Shown one piece after another: positions 1 to 7,941 of a stretch of DNA of 15,157 bases. A program made the position numbers and the translations under genes. Below the pieces are notes generated by a model that was not told where the DNA came from, made no database searches, and saw nothing but the letters and a program-made list of their open reading frames with translations. The number at the start of each line of letters is the position of its first letter. Positions within the stretch are counted from its first letter, which is position 1. The stretch is from Kangiellaceae bacterium (GTDB lineage: Bacteria; Pseudomonadota; Gammaproteobacteria; Enterobacterales; Kangiellaceae), in the NCBI GenBank assembly GCA_030590405.1, contig JAUUYO010000053.1, positions 1 through 15,157 on the forward strand, in the 5' to 3' direction.

Positions 1-443
1 GTTCAATCTTGCGTGAATTACAAGCTGACGGGCGATTGGCCAACATCGAGCTATCCCGTCGGGTTGGCTTGAGTGCTACTCCTTGTTTAGAGCGAGTAAA
101 GCGGTTGGAAAGTAATGGTTATATTCAGGGATATGAAGCCGTGCTGGCACCAGCAAAGCTCGAAGCGGCGCTGTTAGTGTTTGTCGAAATACGTTTAAAT
201 CATACTTCTCCGGATGTTTTTAAAGACTTTAAAAAGGCTGTTATTGAATTACCTCAAGTGTTAGAGTGTCATTTAGTATCCGGTGATTTTGACTACCTGG
301 TTAAAGCGCGTGTCGCCGATATGGTTGCCTATCGAATCCTTCTTGGAGAGACTCTATTGACCTTGCCCGGAGTGAGTGGCTCACGAACTTATGTGGTCAT
401 GGAAGAGGTCAAAGAAAGCCGAATGTTACCCATCCCAGCTTGA
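1..443 (+). CDS. lrp: Leucine-responsive regulatory protein Lrp, 5' end cut by window
   Basis: This is the C-terminal part of a global Lrp/AsnC-family transcription regulator, which binds DNA as an oligomer and responds to leucine and other amino acids. The frame is open from the first bases of the window, so the gene starts upstream. By comparison with E. coli Lrp about 17 residues are missing, and the TTG at 9 is an internal Leu codon, not the start. The helix-turn-helix is visible as LANIELSRRVGLSATPCLER. The ligand-binding/oligomerisation (RAM) domain follows, with ECHLVSGDFDYLVKARV and the terminal RTYVVMEEVKES, all close to E. coli Lrp. The stop lies 9 nt before the ATG chosen for ftsK, so the two may be co-transcribed. 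The closeness to true Lrp rather than a generic AsnC paralogue is a judgement from remembered sequence. Confidence 0.93.
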   Translation, partial: SILRELQADGRLANIELSRRVGLSATPCLERVKRLESNGYIQGYEAVLAPAKLEAALLVFVEIRLNHTSPDVFKDFKKAVIELPQVLECHLVSGDFDYLVKARVADMVAYRILLGETLLTLPGVSGSRTYVVMEEVKESRMLPIPA

Positions 444-452
444 TTGAGAAGA

Positions 453-2759
453 ATGAAAAATATAGAAACAAATAACCAACCGGTATCAGATATTTTAATG
501 GTGCGTATTAAAGAGGGCAGTTTTATCCTGCTTTTGGCTATCGCACTTTTTTTGTTAATTTCTCTATGGAGCTTTTCGCCAGACGATCCCGGCTGGACGG
601 TTGCAAGAAATGTTGCTGATATTCAAAATGCCACAGGCCGAGCAGGTGCCTGGTTTTCCAGTTTGTTTTTACACCTTTATGGCTACCGGGCCTTCCTTTT
701 TCCTTTTATGATTATTTATTCGGGTTATTTGTTATTTCGTGAGCGAAAGAACACCTTACCAAATAGTTTTGCGTTTTGGTCTTTTCGAATTTTTGGTTTT
801 ATCTTTACGTTATTGTTAGGATCGGCTATTTCATCGCTTCACTTTGTTGAACCTGGCTCGGTTAATTCCTATATGGCTGGTGGAGTTTTAGGCAAGTTAA
901 TCGGTGATCTATTGGTTGCCTGGTTTAATCCGATTGGTGCTACCTTATTATTGCTCGCCGCCTTTTTCGCTTCGCTGACCTTATTTACCGGTATTTCCTG
1001 GTTCCAACTGATGGACTGGATCGGTAAAGTGACTTTGCAGGGGGCTGGCTGGATTAGCGATAAATACCGCGATCTGCTCGATCGATATAAAGACAAAAAA
1101 GCTCAGCAGGAAGTGATCCAGCAAAGAGATGTGGTCTTTCAACGTAAAAGGGGCGAGATAGAGCAGCGTAAACCGGTCATTATCGAAAAAGAAATGAAAC
1201 GGATTGAACCCAGTTTACGCGCCGAAAAAGAACGTCAGAATAGTTTGTTTGACGAACCTGTTGTGGGCGAATTGCCCCAAGTGAGATTATTGGATGAGCC
1301 ACAAGTATCGACTCATACTGTATCGAATGAAGCGCTCGAAGCGATGTCGCGGCTAGTTGAGTTAAAATTAGCCGATTTTGGTGTGCAAGCGGTGGTGGTT
1401 GCGGTTCATCCCGGCCCAGTGATCACTCGTTTTGAACTGGATTTAGCCGCTGGAATTAAAGTGGCTAAAATCACTGGTTTAGCAAAAGATATGGCCAGAG
1501 CCATGTCGACTACCAGTGTGCGAGTGGTGGAAGTGATCCCCGGAAAACCTTATGTCGGCATTGAAGTGCCTAACGAAAATCGCGAAATGGTGCGCTTAAA
1601 AGAAGTTATCGCGAGTAAAGCCTTTGATGATTCTAAATCGCATTTAACCATGGCGTTAGGTAAAGATATCTCTGGCGCGCCTACCGTGATTGATTTAGTT
1701 AAAATGCCGCATCTATTAGTGGCGGGAACCACTGGTTCCGGTAAGTCAGTTGGCTTAAATGCCATGTTAGTCAGCATCTTATATAAGTCCTCGCCAGAAG
1801 AGGTTCGTATGATCATGATCGATCCCAAGATGTTAGAACTTTCGGTTTACGAAGGTATTCCTCACCTGTTGACTCCCGTTGTTACTGATATGAAAGAGGC
1901 CGCCAATTCACTGCGTTGGGCGGTGGCAGAAATGGAAAGGCGATATAAATTAATGTCTGCCCTTGGGGTCAGAAATCTGGCCGGTTTTAATAAAAAGATT
2001 ACTGATGCCATTAAACGAGGCGAGCCGATCAAAGATCCACTCTGGACACCAGAGATGAGTATGGATGATGAAGCACCGGAATTAAGCACTTTGCCCAAAA
2101 TCGTTGTTGTCATTGATGAGCTGGCCGACATGATGATGATTGTCGGCAAGAAAGTCGAAGAGCTGATCGCCCGAATAGCACAAAAAGCGCGTGCCGCGGG
2201 GATCCATTTATTGTTAGCGACTCAACGTCCATCCGTTGATGTTATCACCGGATTAATCAAAGCCAATATTCCGTCAAGGATTGCTTTTCAGGTTTCTTCA
2301 AAAATCGATTCAAGAACGATCCTCGATCAAATGGGCGCAGAGCAATTGCTTGGCATGGGGGATATGCTTTATCTTCCCGGTGGTACCAGTATTCCTATTC
2401 GAGTCCATGGCGCATTTGTTGATGATGATGAAGTTCATCGCGTCGTGGCGGATTGGAAAAAACGCGGTGAGCCAGTGTACGAAGACTCGATTACAGCTGG
2501 CGCGCCAGATACTGAAATACCGGGCATGGGCGCGCCAGTCGGAGAGGGCGGCGATGAGCAAGATGAGCTTTATGATCACGCCGTGCAAATAGTCTGTGAG
2601 ACTCGAAAAGCGTCAATATCTGGTGTACAAAGGCGATTAAAAATTGGCTATAACCGCGCCGCTCGAATGATCGAAGCGATGGAAGCTGCAGGTATTGTGA
2701 CTGAAATGCAGTCCAATGGTTCACGAGAAGTGCTAGCGCCACCAGCGCCGCCGGGTTAA
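453..2759 (+). CDS. ftsK: DNA translocase FtsK, short-linker form
   Basis: Septum-anchored, ATP-driven double-stranded DNA pump that clears and aligns chromosome termini at division and activates XerCD at dif. The N-terminus carries four hydrophobic segments (about residues 23-42, 79-96, 111-130 and 152-180). A short charged linker follows (about 190-290), then the RecA-like motor with Walker A GTTGSGKS (about 425-432) and Walker B VVVIDELAD (Asp near 555). The C-terminal winged-helix gamma domain is present, ending in ISGVQRRLKIGYNRAARMIE and EVLAP; in the family it reads KOPS sequences. At about 768 residues it is far shorter than E. coli FtsK (1329), because the Pro/Gln-rich linker is nearly absent. 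Start choice is uncertain: ATG 453 follows GAGAAG too closely for an ideal ribosome site, and TTG 444 or ATG 498 are alternatives. Confidence 0.96.
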   Translation: MKNIETNNQPVSDILMVRIKEGSFILLLAIALFLLISLWSFSPDDPGWTVARNVADIQNATGRAGAWFSSLFLHLYGYRAFLFPFMIIYSGYLLFRERKNTLPNSFAFWSFRIFGFIFTLLLGSAISSLHFVEPGSVNSYMAGGVLGKLIGDLLVAWFNPIGATLLLLAAFFASLTLFTGISWFQLMDWIGKVTLQGAGWISDKYRDLLDRYKDKKAQQEVIQQRDVVFQRKRGEIEQRKPVIIEKEMKRIEPSLRAEKERQNSLFDEPVVGELPQVRLLDEPQVSTHTVSNEALEAMSRLVELKLADFGVQAVVVAVHPGPVITRFELDLAAGIKVAKITGLAKDMARAMSTTSVRVVEVIPGKPYVGIEVPNENREMVRLKEVIASKAFDDSKSHLTMALGKDISGAPTVIDLVKMPHLLVAGTTGSGKSVGLNAMLVSILYKSSPEEVRMIMIDPKMLELSVYEGIPHLLTPVVTDMKEAANSLRWAVAEMERRYKLMSALGVRNLAGFNKKITDAIKRGEPIKDPLWTPEMSMDDEAPELSTLPKIVVVIDELADMMMIVGKKVEELIARIAQKARAAGIHLLLATQRPSVDVITGLIKANIPSRIAFQVSSKIDSRTILDQMGAEQLLGMGDMLYLPGGTSIPIRVHGAFVDDDEVHRVVADWKKRGEPVYEDSITAGAPDTEIPGMGAPVGEGGDEQDELYDHAVQIVCETRKASISGVQRRLKIGYNRAARMIEAMEAAGIVTEMQSNGSREVLAPPAPPG

Positions 2760-2808
2760 TAGCAGATAAGCAATAATTCTGGTTAAGATTTATTTACCAT
2801 TTATTAAC

Positions 2809-2836
2809 TTTACATTCAGGCTGGATTAGTTACGAT
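2809..2836 (+). promoter_or_regulatory. Candidate sigma-70 promoter for lolA
   Basis: In the 115-nt gap between ftsK and lolA, TTTACA (2809-2814) and TACGAT (2831-2836) are spaced by 16 nt, a plausible -35/-10 pair about 40 nt before the lolA ATG. No terminator is visible after ftsK, so read-through from ftsK is also possible. The call rests on motif resemblance only. Confidence 0.3.
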
Positions 2837-2874
2837 CAGCGTGTGATTTTTTTATCAGGATTTCTGGATTCAAT

Positions 2875-3603
2875 ATGGCACTGCAAAAAGTATTAATTAT
2901 AGGTCTGATTCTCGCTTTACCTTTATCGGCTTTCGCTGTTGAGTCTTCACAGCCAAGTATTCAATCAGGCACTCAGTCAAGTGTTCAGTCAGGGCTCAAT
3001 AATTCAAAAAAAAGTGATATTGACGCCAATAATTTAGCCAACATACTGGCTGATACGCTCACCTATCAGGCTGATTTTGAACAAAGTGTTTATCGCGAAA
3101 ATAGCGATCAGCCTGAAGTTACTTTGGGTCGATTTTTGATCCAGAGGCCCAATCATTTCAGGTGGCAAACCAACCAACCCTTTGAACAAGCGATCATTGC
3201 CGATGGCGATCACCTCTGGACTTATGATCCTGAGCTTGAACAAGTCACCATTCAAAACCAGCAATCGGTATTGGCTGATTCGCCATTATTGCTTCTCACC
3301 AGTTCAGTCGAATCATTGATAGAAGCTTTTGATATTGTGAAAGTCAAAAGCAAGGATAAACAAAAACAACAGCTTTTTGCCTTATCACCCAAAAAAAATA
3401 GCTTGTTTGAAAGCGTACCTATTTTGATAGAAGATAAAAAAATCAAAGAGTTTTTTCTGGTGGACACGCTTGGCGGAAGGACTGGCGTGCAATTTAAAAA
3501 TGTTGAACTGAATCAAAAAGTCGATGTGAAAGAATTTATTTTTGTGCCACCAGAAGGGATTGATATTATCGATTCTCGCGAAGTAATCACCGATGGGTTC
3601 TAA
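2875..3603 (+). CDS. lolA: Outer-membrane lipoprotein carrier protein LolA
   Basis: Periplasmic chaperone that takes lipoproteins released by LolCDE at the inner membrane and hands them to LolB at the outer membrane. The N-terminus is a typical signal peptide (MALQKVLIIGLILALPLSAFA, cleavage after residue 21). The LolA fold follows, recognised from YQADFEQ, then GRFLIQRPNHFRWQTNQPFEQ, DGDHLWTYDPELEQVTI and the C-terminal region near GVQFKNVELNQ. At 242 residues it is longer than E. coli LolA (about 203). The extra length sits mainly in a Ser/Gln/Asn-rich stretch right after the signal peptide (about residues 23-48), which looks like a flexible mature N-terminus. The gene lies between ftsK and rarA, the same order as in Pseudomonas and E. 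coli. The AGGA before the ATG is poorly spaced (about 14 nt). Confidence 0.95.
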   Translation: MALQKVLIIGLILALPLSAFAVESSQPSIQSGTQSSVQSGLNNSKKSDIDANNLANILADTLTYQADFEQSVYRENSDQPEVTLGRFLIQRPNHFRWQTNQPFEQAIIADGDHLWTYDPELEQVTIQNQQSVLADSPLLLLTSSVESLIEAFDIVKVKSKDKQKQQLFALSPKKNSLFESVPILIEDKKIKEFFLVDTLGGRTGVQFKNVELNQKVDVKEFIFVPPEGIDIIDSREVITDGF

Positions 3604-3637
3604 TTAAAAGCAATGAATGATTTTTTTGGTAGGTCGG

Positions 3638-5002
3638 ATGACTGATTTATTTTCTCAAGATCCAACTTCTTCAGATGTGGTTAATGACGTAACGGCGAAC
3701 CTTCACCAGCCGTTAGCAGCAAGAATGCGACCACAGTTATTGCAAGACTACGCCGGTCAAAAGCATTTGTTTGGACCGGGCAAACCTCTGTACGAAGCCA
3801 TTTCCAACGGCAGGCCTCATTCGATGTTACTCTGGGGGCCGCCCGGCACAGGTAAAACCACTCTAGCTCGTATTATTGCCAATCGCTGTGATTGTCATTT
3901 TATCGCTATTTCTGCGGTCCTTGGTAGTGTCAAAGACATTCGAAAAGCAGTCGAACAAGCCAGGCTGCACCGCCAGCTCGGCAAGCAGACCTTATTGTTT
4001 GTTGACGAAGTACACCGTTTCAATAAGTCTCAACAAGATGCTTTTCTACCTTATGTGGAAGATGGGACTTTTGTGTTTATTGGCGCGACCACGGAAAATC
4101 CGTCGTTTGAAGTGAACAACGCTTTATTGTCGCGGGCAAAAACCTATGTTTTAAAGTCATTGCAAAAGGATGATTTACAGGAAGTGCTTAAACGAGCAAT
4201 CAATCAAGAAAATTCACGACTGGAAAATGAAACCATTCAAGTTACCAAAGACGCTGAAGATCTGTTAGTGGCGTTTGCCGATGGCGATGCCAGACGCTTA
4301 TTAAATCTACTCGAAATGGCATTAGAGCTAGTCGAGCAGGATGAAAATAATCATCGAGTGATCGATGAGCCAACAGTCAAACCCTTGCTTGGTGAAAATA
4401 GTCGAAGGTTTGATAACAAAGGCGAAGCCTTTTACGATCAGATCTCCGCATTGCATAAATCGGTTCGTGGCTCCAATCCCAATGGCGCCTTATATTGGTA
4501 TTGTCGGATGATTGATGGTGGTTGCGACGCACTTTATATTGCCAGGCGAGTGGTGCGAATGGCTAGCGAAGACATCGGTAATGCCGATCCACGCGCGCTG
4601 CAAATAGCCACCAACGCCTGGGATGTGCAACAACGCTTAGGAAGTCCCGAAGGTGAATTAGCGATTGCGCAGGCGATCATCTATCTAGCGATTGCCGCCA
4701 AGAGTAACGCGGTTTATGCTGCCTATAATCAATGCATGAGCGATATAAAATCAGAACCCAGTTTTGATGTTCCACTGCATCTGCGTAACGCACCAACCAA
4801 GTTGATGAAATCATTAGACTACGGCGCTGAATATCGCTACGATCACGATGAACAAGAGGGCTATGCGGCAGGGCAAGTTTATTTTCCTGATGATAAGCCA
4901 GAAGCTAATTATTATCAGCCAGTCGATCGAGGCATGGAAAAACAAATTAAACAGAAGTTAGAGTATTTGAGAAGCAAAGATAGAGATTTTCGTAAATCGT
5001 AA
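3638..5002 (+). CDS. rarA: Replication-associated recombination protein A (RarA/MgsA)
   Basis: AAA+ clamp-loader-like ATPase that acts at stalled replication forks together with SSB, RecA and the replisome. Visible elements, in order: the N-terminal QPLAARMRPQLLQDYAGQKHL; Walker A GPPGTGKT (about residues 67-74); Walker B with DEVHRFNKSQQDAFLP; sensor 1 GATTENPSFE; sensor 2 GDARRLLNLLE; then the tetramerisation part with ISALHKSVRGSNP, ASEDIGNADPRA and HLRNAPTKLMKSLDYG. All are near-identical to E. coli RarA, and the length of 454 residues is normal. ATG 3638 was chosen because GGTAGG stands just before it and MTDLF resembles family N-termini; the in-frame ATG at 3617 would add seven residues. 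It starts 34 nt after lolA and ends 33 nt before crcB, so the three are probably one transcript. Confidence 0.96.
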   Translation: MTDLFSQDPTSSDVVNDVTANLHQPLAARMRPQLLQDYAGQKHLFGPGKPLYEAISNGRPHSMLLWGPPGTGKTTLARIIANRCDCHFIAISAVLGSVKDIRKAVEQARLHRQLGKQTLLFVDEVHRFNKSQQDAFLPYVEDGTFVFIGATTENPSFEVNNALLSRAKTYVLKSLQKDDLQEVLKRAINQENSRLENETIQVTKDAEDLLVAFADGDARRLLNLLEMALELVEQDENNHRVIDEPTVKPLLGENSRRFDNKGEAFYDQISALHKSVRGSNPNGALYWYCRMIDGGCDALYIARRVVRMASEDIGNADPRALQIATNAWDVQQRLGSPEGELAIAQAIIYLAIAAKSNAVYAAYNQCMSDIKSEPSFDVPLHLRNAPTKLMKSLDYGAEYRYDHDEQEGYAAGQVYFPDDKPEANYYQPVDRGMEKQIKQKLEYLRSKDRDFRKS

Positions 5003-5035
5003 AGCCTTGAACGTTAGCGACAAACTGGATCTTAA

Positions 5036-5443
5036 ATGGAACCACTCATAACAAAAATAATTCCCACTCTAATCGTCGCGCTTGGCGGCGCACTAGGGGC
5101 TAGCGGGCGATTTTGGGTCAGAGAGTATTTGCCCAGCATTACCGGTACCGAATTTCCTTTTAGCACGCTCTTGGTCAACGTGATTGGTTGTTTTTTGTCC
5201 GGAATGATTTATATGTGGTTAGAAACCAGTGGCACTATGTGGTCCTCTGAAAAATTATTATTTTTCTTTGTCGGTTTCTTAGGAGCATTCACAACCTTTT
5301 CAGCTTTTGCCCTGGACAGCCTTTTATTGTTTCAACAACAACAAATGTTTAAGTTGGCTATTAATATTGGCGGAAATTGCCTGTTATGCCTTATTTGTGT
5401 GTTTGTTGGAGCGATGGTAGGTGCTAGAATAGGCACAAATTAG
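5036..5443 (+). CDS. crcB: Fluoride ion channel CrcB/Fluc
   Basis: Small inner-membrane channel that exports fluoride as a dual-topology dimer. The 135-residue protein has four hydrophobic segments and the family signatures GGALGASGRFW (residues 17-27), FPFSTLLVNVIGCFLSG (40-56, with the conserved pore Asn at 48) and GFLGAFTTFSAFALD (80-94, carrying the TM3 break with its central Na+ site and pore Phe residues). Only 33 nt separate it from rarA, too little for a fluoride riboswitch in front of it, so it is likely expressed constitutively with rarA. The ATG at 5036 is the only sensible start. crcB between rarA and serS is a recurrent arrangement in gammaproteobacteria. Confidence 0.95.
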   Translation: MEPLITKIIPTLIVALGGALGASGRFWVREYLPSITGTEFPFSTLLVNVIGCFLSGMIYMWLETSGTMWSSEKLLFFFVGFLGAFTTFSAFALDSLLLFQQQQMFKLAINIGGNCLLCLICVFVGAMVGARIGTN

Positions 5444-5472
5444 CGTAGCGAATTCAAAAGTTGTCAAAACAT

Positions 5473-5588
5473 CTGTCACTGCGAGCGCAGTGCGGCAATT
5501 TCCCAAAGTTATGGAGCCGTTTCAAAAAGATTGCTGCGTCGTACCCAAAGCACTTCGTAGGGCAGGCTCTACCTCCTAGCAATGACAG
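5473..5588. repeat. 116-bp intergenic palindromic repeat (MITE-like, GTCATTGCGAG type)
   Basis: The non-coding stretch between crcB and serS holds an element bounded by imperfect inverted ends: CTGTCACTGCGAG at 5473 and CTAGCAATGACAG ending at 5588, matching in 11 of 13 positions when inverted. Inside, GCGGCAATT and ATTGCTGCGT form a second imperfect inverted pair. Elements ending in GTCATTGCGAG / CTCGCAATGAC are a familiar class of dispersed intergenic repeats in many bacterial genomes. No transposase or ORF is inside. Copy number in this genome cannot be judged from one window. Confidence 0.6.
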
Positions 5589-5672
5589 AGTAACAGCCAA
5601 CAATTGAAGTCAAATTCAAATAATAGTAGCTATTTTACATCAATTACCTCAGTACTTCGGATAGATATAAAA

Positions 5673-6956
5673 ATGATAGACCCTAAACTTTTTAGAAACG
5701 ATCTCGATACCGTCATTGCCAACCTGGCTCGTCGCGGTATGCAATTTGATAAACAAAGTTATCTTGATTTGGAAGAACAAAGAAAATCGCTTCAAGTTAA
5801 AACTCAGTCATTGCAAAATGAGCGTAAAGTTCGCTCCAAATCAATCGGCAAAGCCAAAGCGGCCGGTGAAAATGTTCAGCCTTTGCTGGATGAAGTGGCT
5901 AAGATGGGAAAAGAGTTAGACGCTGCCAAAACCGCTTTTGATGATATTCAAGCAAAACTGGATGAGTTGTTTCAAGGCCTGCCTAATTTAATCTCTGATC
6001 AGGTTCCTGACGGTAAGAGTGAAGACGACAATCAGGAAATTCGCAAGTGGGGTGAAATCCCAACATTTGACTTTGAGCCTCTCGATCATACCGAGCTTGG
6101 CGAAAAACTCGGCGGGATAGATTTTGCAACTTCTGCCAAATTAAGTGGTTCACGATTTGTCGTGATGAAGTCAGGTATTGCCAAAATGCATCGTGCTTTG
6201 ATCCAGTTGATGTTAGATACCCATACCGAAAATCATGGTTACCAAGAAACTTATGTACCTTACCTGGTCAATCCCGAATCATTATTTGGCACCGGCCAAT
6301 TACCAAAATTTGCCGAAGATTTATTTAGTGTTCAAGGCACCACTCAGGACAATAAGCCACTTTATATGATCCCTACAGCCGAAGTGCCACTGACCAATAG
6401 CGTGCGTGATGAAATTGTAGAAGCTAATGACTTGCCAATTAAATTGACCGCTCACACCCCTTGTTTTAGAAGTGAAGCTGGTTCATACGGCAAAGATGTT
6501 AAAGGCCTGATCAGACAACATCAGTTTGAAAAAGTGGAAATGGTACAAATTGTTAAACCAGAAAATTCGTTTGATGCATTAGATGAACTCACTTCGCACG
6601 CAGAAAAAATCCTGCAGTTATTAGAATTGCCGCATCGAACCGTTATTTTATGTAGTGGCGATATCGGCTTTGGCGCGACTAAAACTTACGACATTGAAGT
6701 CTGGTTACCAGCACAAAATACTTATCGTGAAATTTCATCTTGCAGCAATATGGGGGATTTTCAAGCCAGACGAATGAAAGCCAGATGGCGCAATCCAGAA
6801 ACCGGGAAACCAGAATTAGTGCATACGCTTAATGGTTCCGGATTAGCGGTTGGTAGAACCTTAGTGGCTATATTGGAAAATTATCAAACCGAGACTGGTA
6901 AGATCAAAGTACCTGAGGTACTCAAGCCTTATATGAAAATGGATCTGATTGGTTAG
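5673..6956 (+). CDS. serS: Seryl-tRNA synthetase
   Basis: Class II aminoacyl-tRNA synthetase that charges tRNA-Ser, and tRNA-Sec where present. The start is ATG 5673, giving MIDPKLFRND as in E. coli (MLDPNLLRNE). The open frame extends 23 codons further upstream to an ATG at 5604, but those residues have no family counterpart. The N-terminal antiparallel coiled-coil arm that grips the long variable arm of tRNA-Ser spans about residues 25-105. The catalytic core has TGQLPKFAEDLF, IPTAEVPLTN, motif 2 (CFRSEAGSYGKD, Arg266 and Glu268) and motif 3 (LNGSGLAVGRTLVAILENYQ, Arg395). Length is 427, against 430 in E. coli. It is the last gene of the rightward block and is followed by a strong terminator. 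A tRNA-Ser(UGA) lies about 5.4 kb away. Confidence 0.97.
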   Translation: MIDPKLFRNDLDTVIANLARRGMQFDKQSYLDLEEQRKSLQVKTQSLQNERKVRSKSIGKAKAAGENVQPLLDEVAKMGKELDAAKTAFDDIQAKLDELFQGLPNLISDQVPDGKSEDDNQEIRKWGEIPTFDFEPLDHTELGEKLGGIDFATSAKLSGSRFVVMKSGIAKMHRALIQLMLDTHTENHGYQETYVPYLVNPESLFGTGQLPKFAEDLFSVQGTTQDNKPLYMIPTAEVPLTNSVRDEIVEANDLPIKLTAHTPCFRSEAGSYGKDVKGLIRQHQFEKVEMVQIVKPENSFDALDELTSHAEKILQLLELPHRTVILCSGDIGFGATKTYDIEVWLPAQNTYREISSCSNMGDFQARRMKARWRNPETGKPELVHTLNGSGLAVGRTLVAILENYQTETGKIKVPEVLKPYMKMDLIG

Positions 6957-7015
6957 TTCGGATTAACTCAGATGACTTAATTGAGATAACTTAATTCAGG
7001 TAAGACCCTTTGATA

Positions 7016-7051
7016 AAAAATCCCCTTAGCCAAACGGTCAAGGGGATTTTT
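7016..7051. terminator. Bidirectional rho-independent terminator between serS and the mlaC-like gene
   Basis: A perfect 12-bp inverted repeat (AAAAATCCCCTT at 7016-7027, AAGGGGATTTTT at 7040-7051) with a 12-nt loop has a T-run on both strands. It lies between the convergent serS and mlaC-like genes and can end transcripts from both sides. Confidence 0.85.
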
Positions 7052-7090
7052 ATTGAATATTTGTGAAATATAAGTGCTAATTGCGATTAA

Positions 7091-7696
7091 CTATTTGTTG
7101 ACTGCGAGCTGTTTATCATTTTCCAATTCCGCTAGAAAAGCTTCCATACCTAGTTTATTAAGTCTTGGTGAAAATTGATTCCTGTAGCTCTTAATCATAC
7201 TAACCCCTTCAATGGTTAAGTTAATGATCTTCCAACTACCGGATTTATTGTTAAGTAAATAGTCGATAATAATTGGAGTAGCGCCAGATTGTTCCATCGA
7301 ACTTCTGACTTTGGCGCTATTGCCTGATTTTGAAAGCACCGCATCGCTGAACTTAAAAACCTGCCCGTCGTACAAAGAAAGCCCTTTCGCATAGTTGCCG
7401 ATCACTAGCTCAATAAATAAATCGACGAATTTCTGTTTTTGATCTTCGGTCGCAGTTGTCCAGGCCTTTTTGCCAATGGTTCTTTTGGCAAAGCCGTCGG
7501 CATCAATAGCGGGTAATAGATTTGTTCTTACAAGTTGCTTTGCCAGTGTTTCATTGGTATCAAGTTCTTTTTCATTTTTTTGAATTTCAGAAATGAGTCC
7601 ATTTGCAACACCTTCAAGGAAAATGCTGGGGTTTTCCTCGGAATATGCTGTATTGATAAACAACAACAGCAGTACTATTACCAATATCTTATTCAT
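7091..7696 (-). CDS. MlaC/Ttg2D-family periplasmic phospholipid-binding protein, stand-alone
   Basis: Periplasmic protein of the MlaC (toluene tolerance Ttg2D) family, which shuttles phospholipids between the outer-membrane MlaA-porin complex and the inner-membrane MlaFEDB transporter. The protein has 201 residues with a clear signal peptide (MNKILVIVLLLLFINTAYS, cleavage near residue 19). Family landmarks are LLPAIDADGFAKRTIGKKAW, the YAKGLSLYDGQ segment, and SWKIINLTIEGVSMIKSYRN, matching the MlaC signature around WxxxDxxxEGVSM, although here Asn-Leu replaces the usual Asp-Met/Ile. AGGGAGAA stands 7-8 nt before the ATG. It is not in an mlaFEDCB operon: its neighbours are serS (convergent) and tusE. 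It may therefore be a paralogue with a separate lipid-transport role; no symbol is assigned for that reason. Confidence 0.85.
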   Translation of the reverse strand: MNKILVIVLLLLFINTAYSEENPSIFLEGVANGLISEIQKNEKELDTNETLAKQLVRTNLLPAIDADGFAKRTIGKKAWTTATEDQKQKFVDLFIELVIGNYAKGLSLYDGQVFKFSDAVLSKSGNSAKVRSSMEQSGATPIIIDYLLNNKSGSWKIINLTIEGVSMIKSYRNQFSPRLNKLGMEAFLAELENDKQLAVNK

Positions 7697-7732
7697 TTTT
7701 AATTTCTCCCTGAGTACCTTATTAAGTGAGTA

Positions 7733-7759
7733 TTTGACTAAGTTGTGTCTTTGACTAAG
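7733..7759 (-). promoter_or_regulatory. Direct repeat CTTAGTCAAA x2 upstream of the mlaC-like gene
   Basis: On the minus strand CTTAGTCAAA occurs twice with a 17-nt period (plus-strand TTTGACTAAG at 7733-7742 and 7750-7759). The copies lie about 40-65 nt before the mlaC-like start, in its promoter region. A regulator binding site is possible, but so is a chance duplication; no known operator is recognised. Confidence 0.25.
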
Positions 7760-7941
7760 CTTGTTGCCTAAAGGGGCATCTTATCAACAAAGTGGCTTTT
7801 TCAAAAACGATTTCGTTTGTGTAACATGTAAGAAATTATTTTAGATCAATTAGTCTGAATGAAAACTGAACTCTTAAGGATTCAATCTTTGGGATTAGCT
7901 TTTAGAATTTGATGGTTGGTTATTATCAAGTGCAGTGAGTA

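Noticed and set aside
5003..5035. Fluoride riboswitch before crcB
   Set aside because: Only 33 nt separate rarA and crcB and no riboswitch-like pseudoknot fits.
5604..5672. N-terminal extension of serS
   Set aside because: The 23 extra codons have no counterpart in the family, and the ATG at 5673 gives the standard N-terminus.
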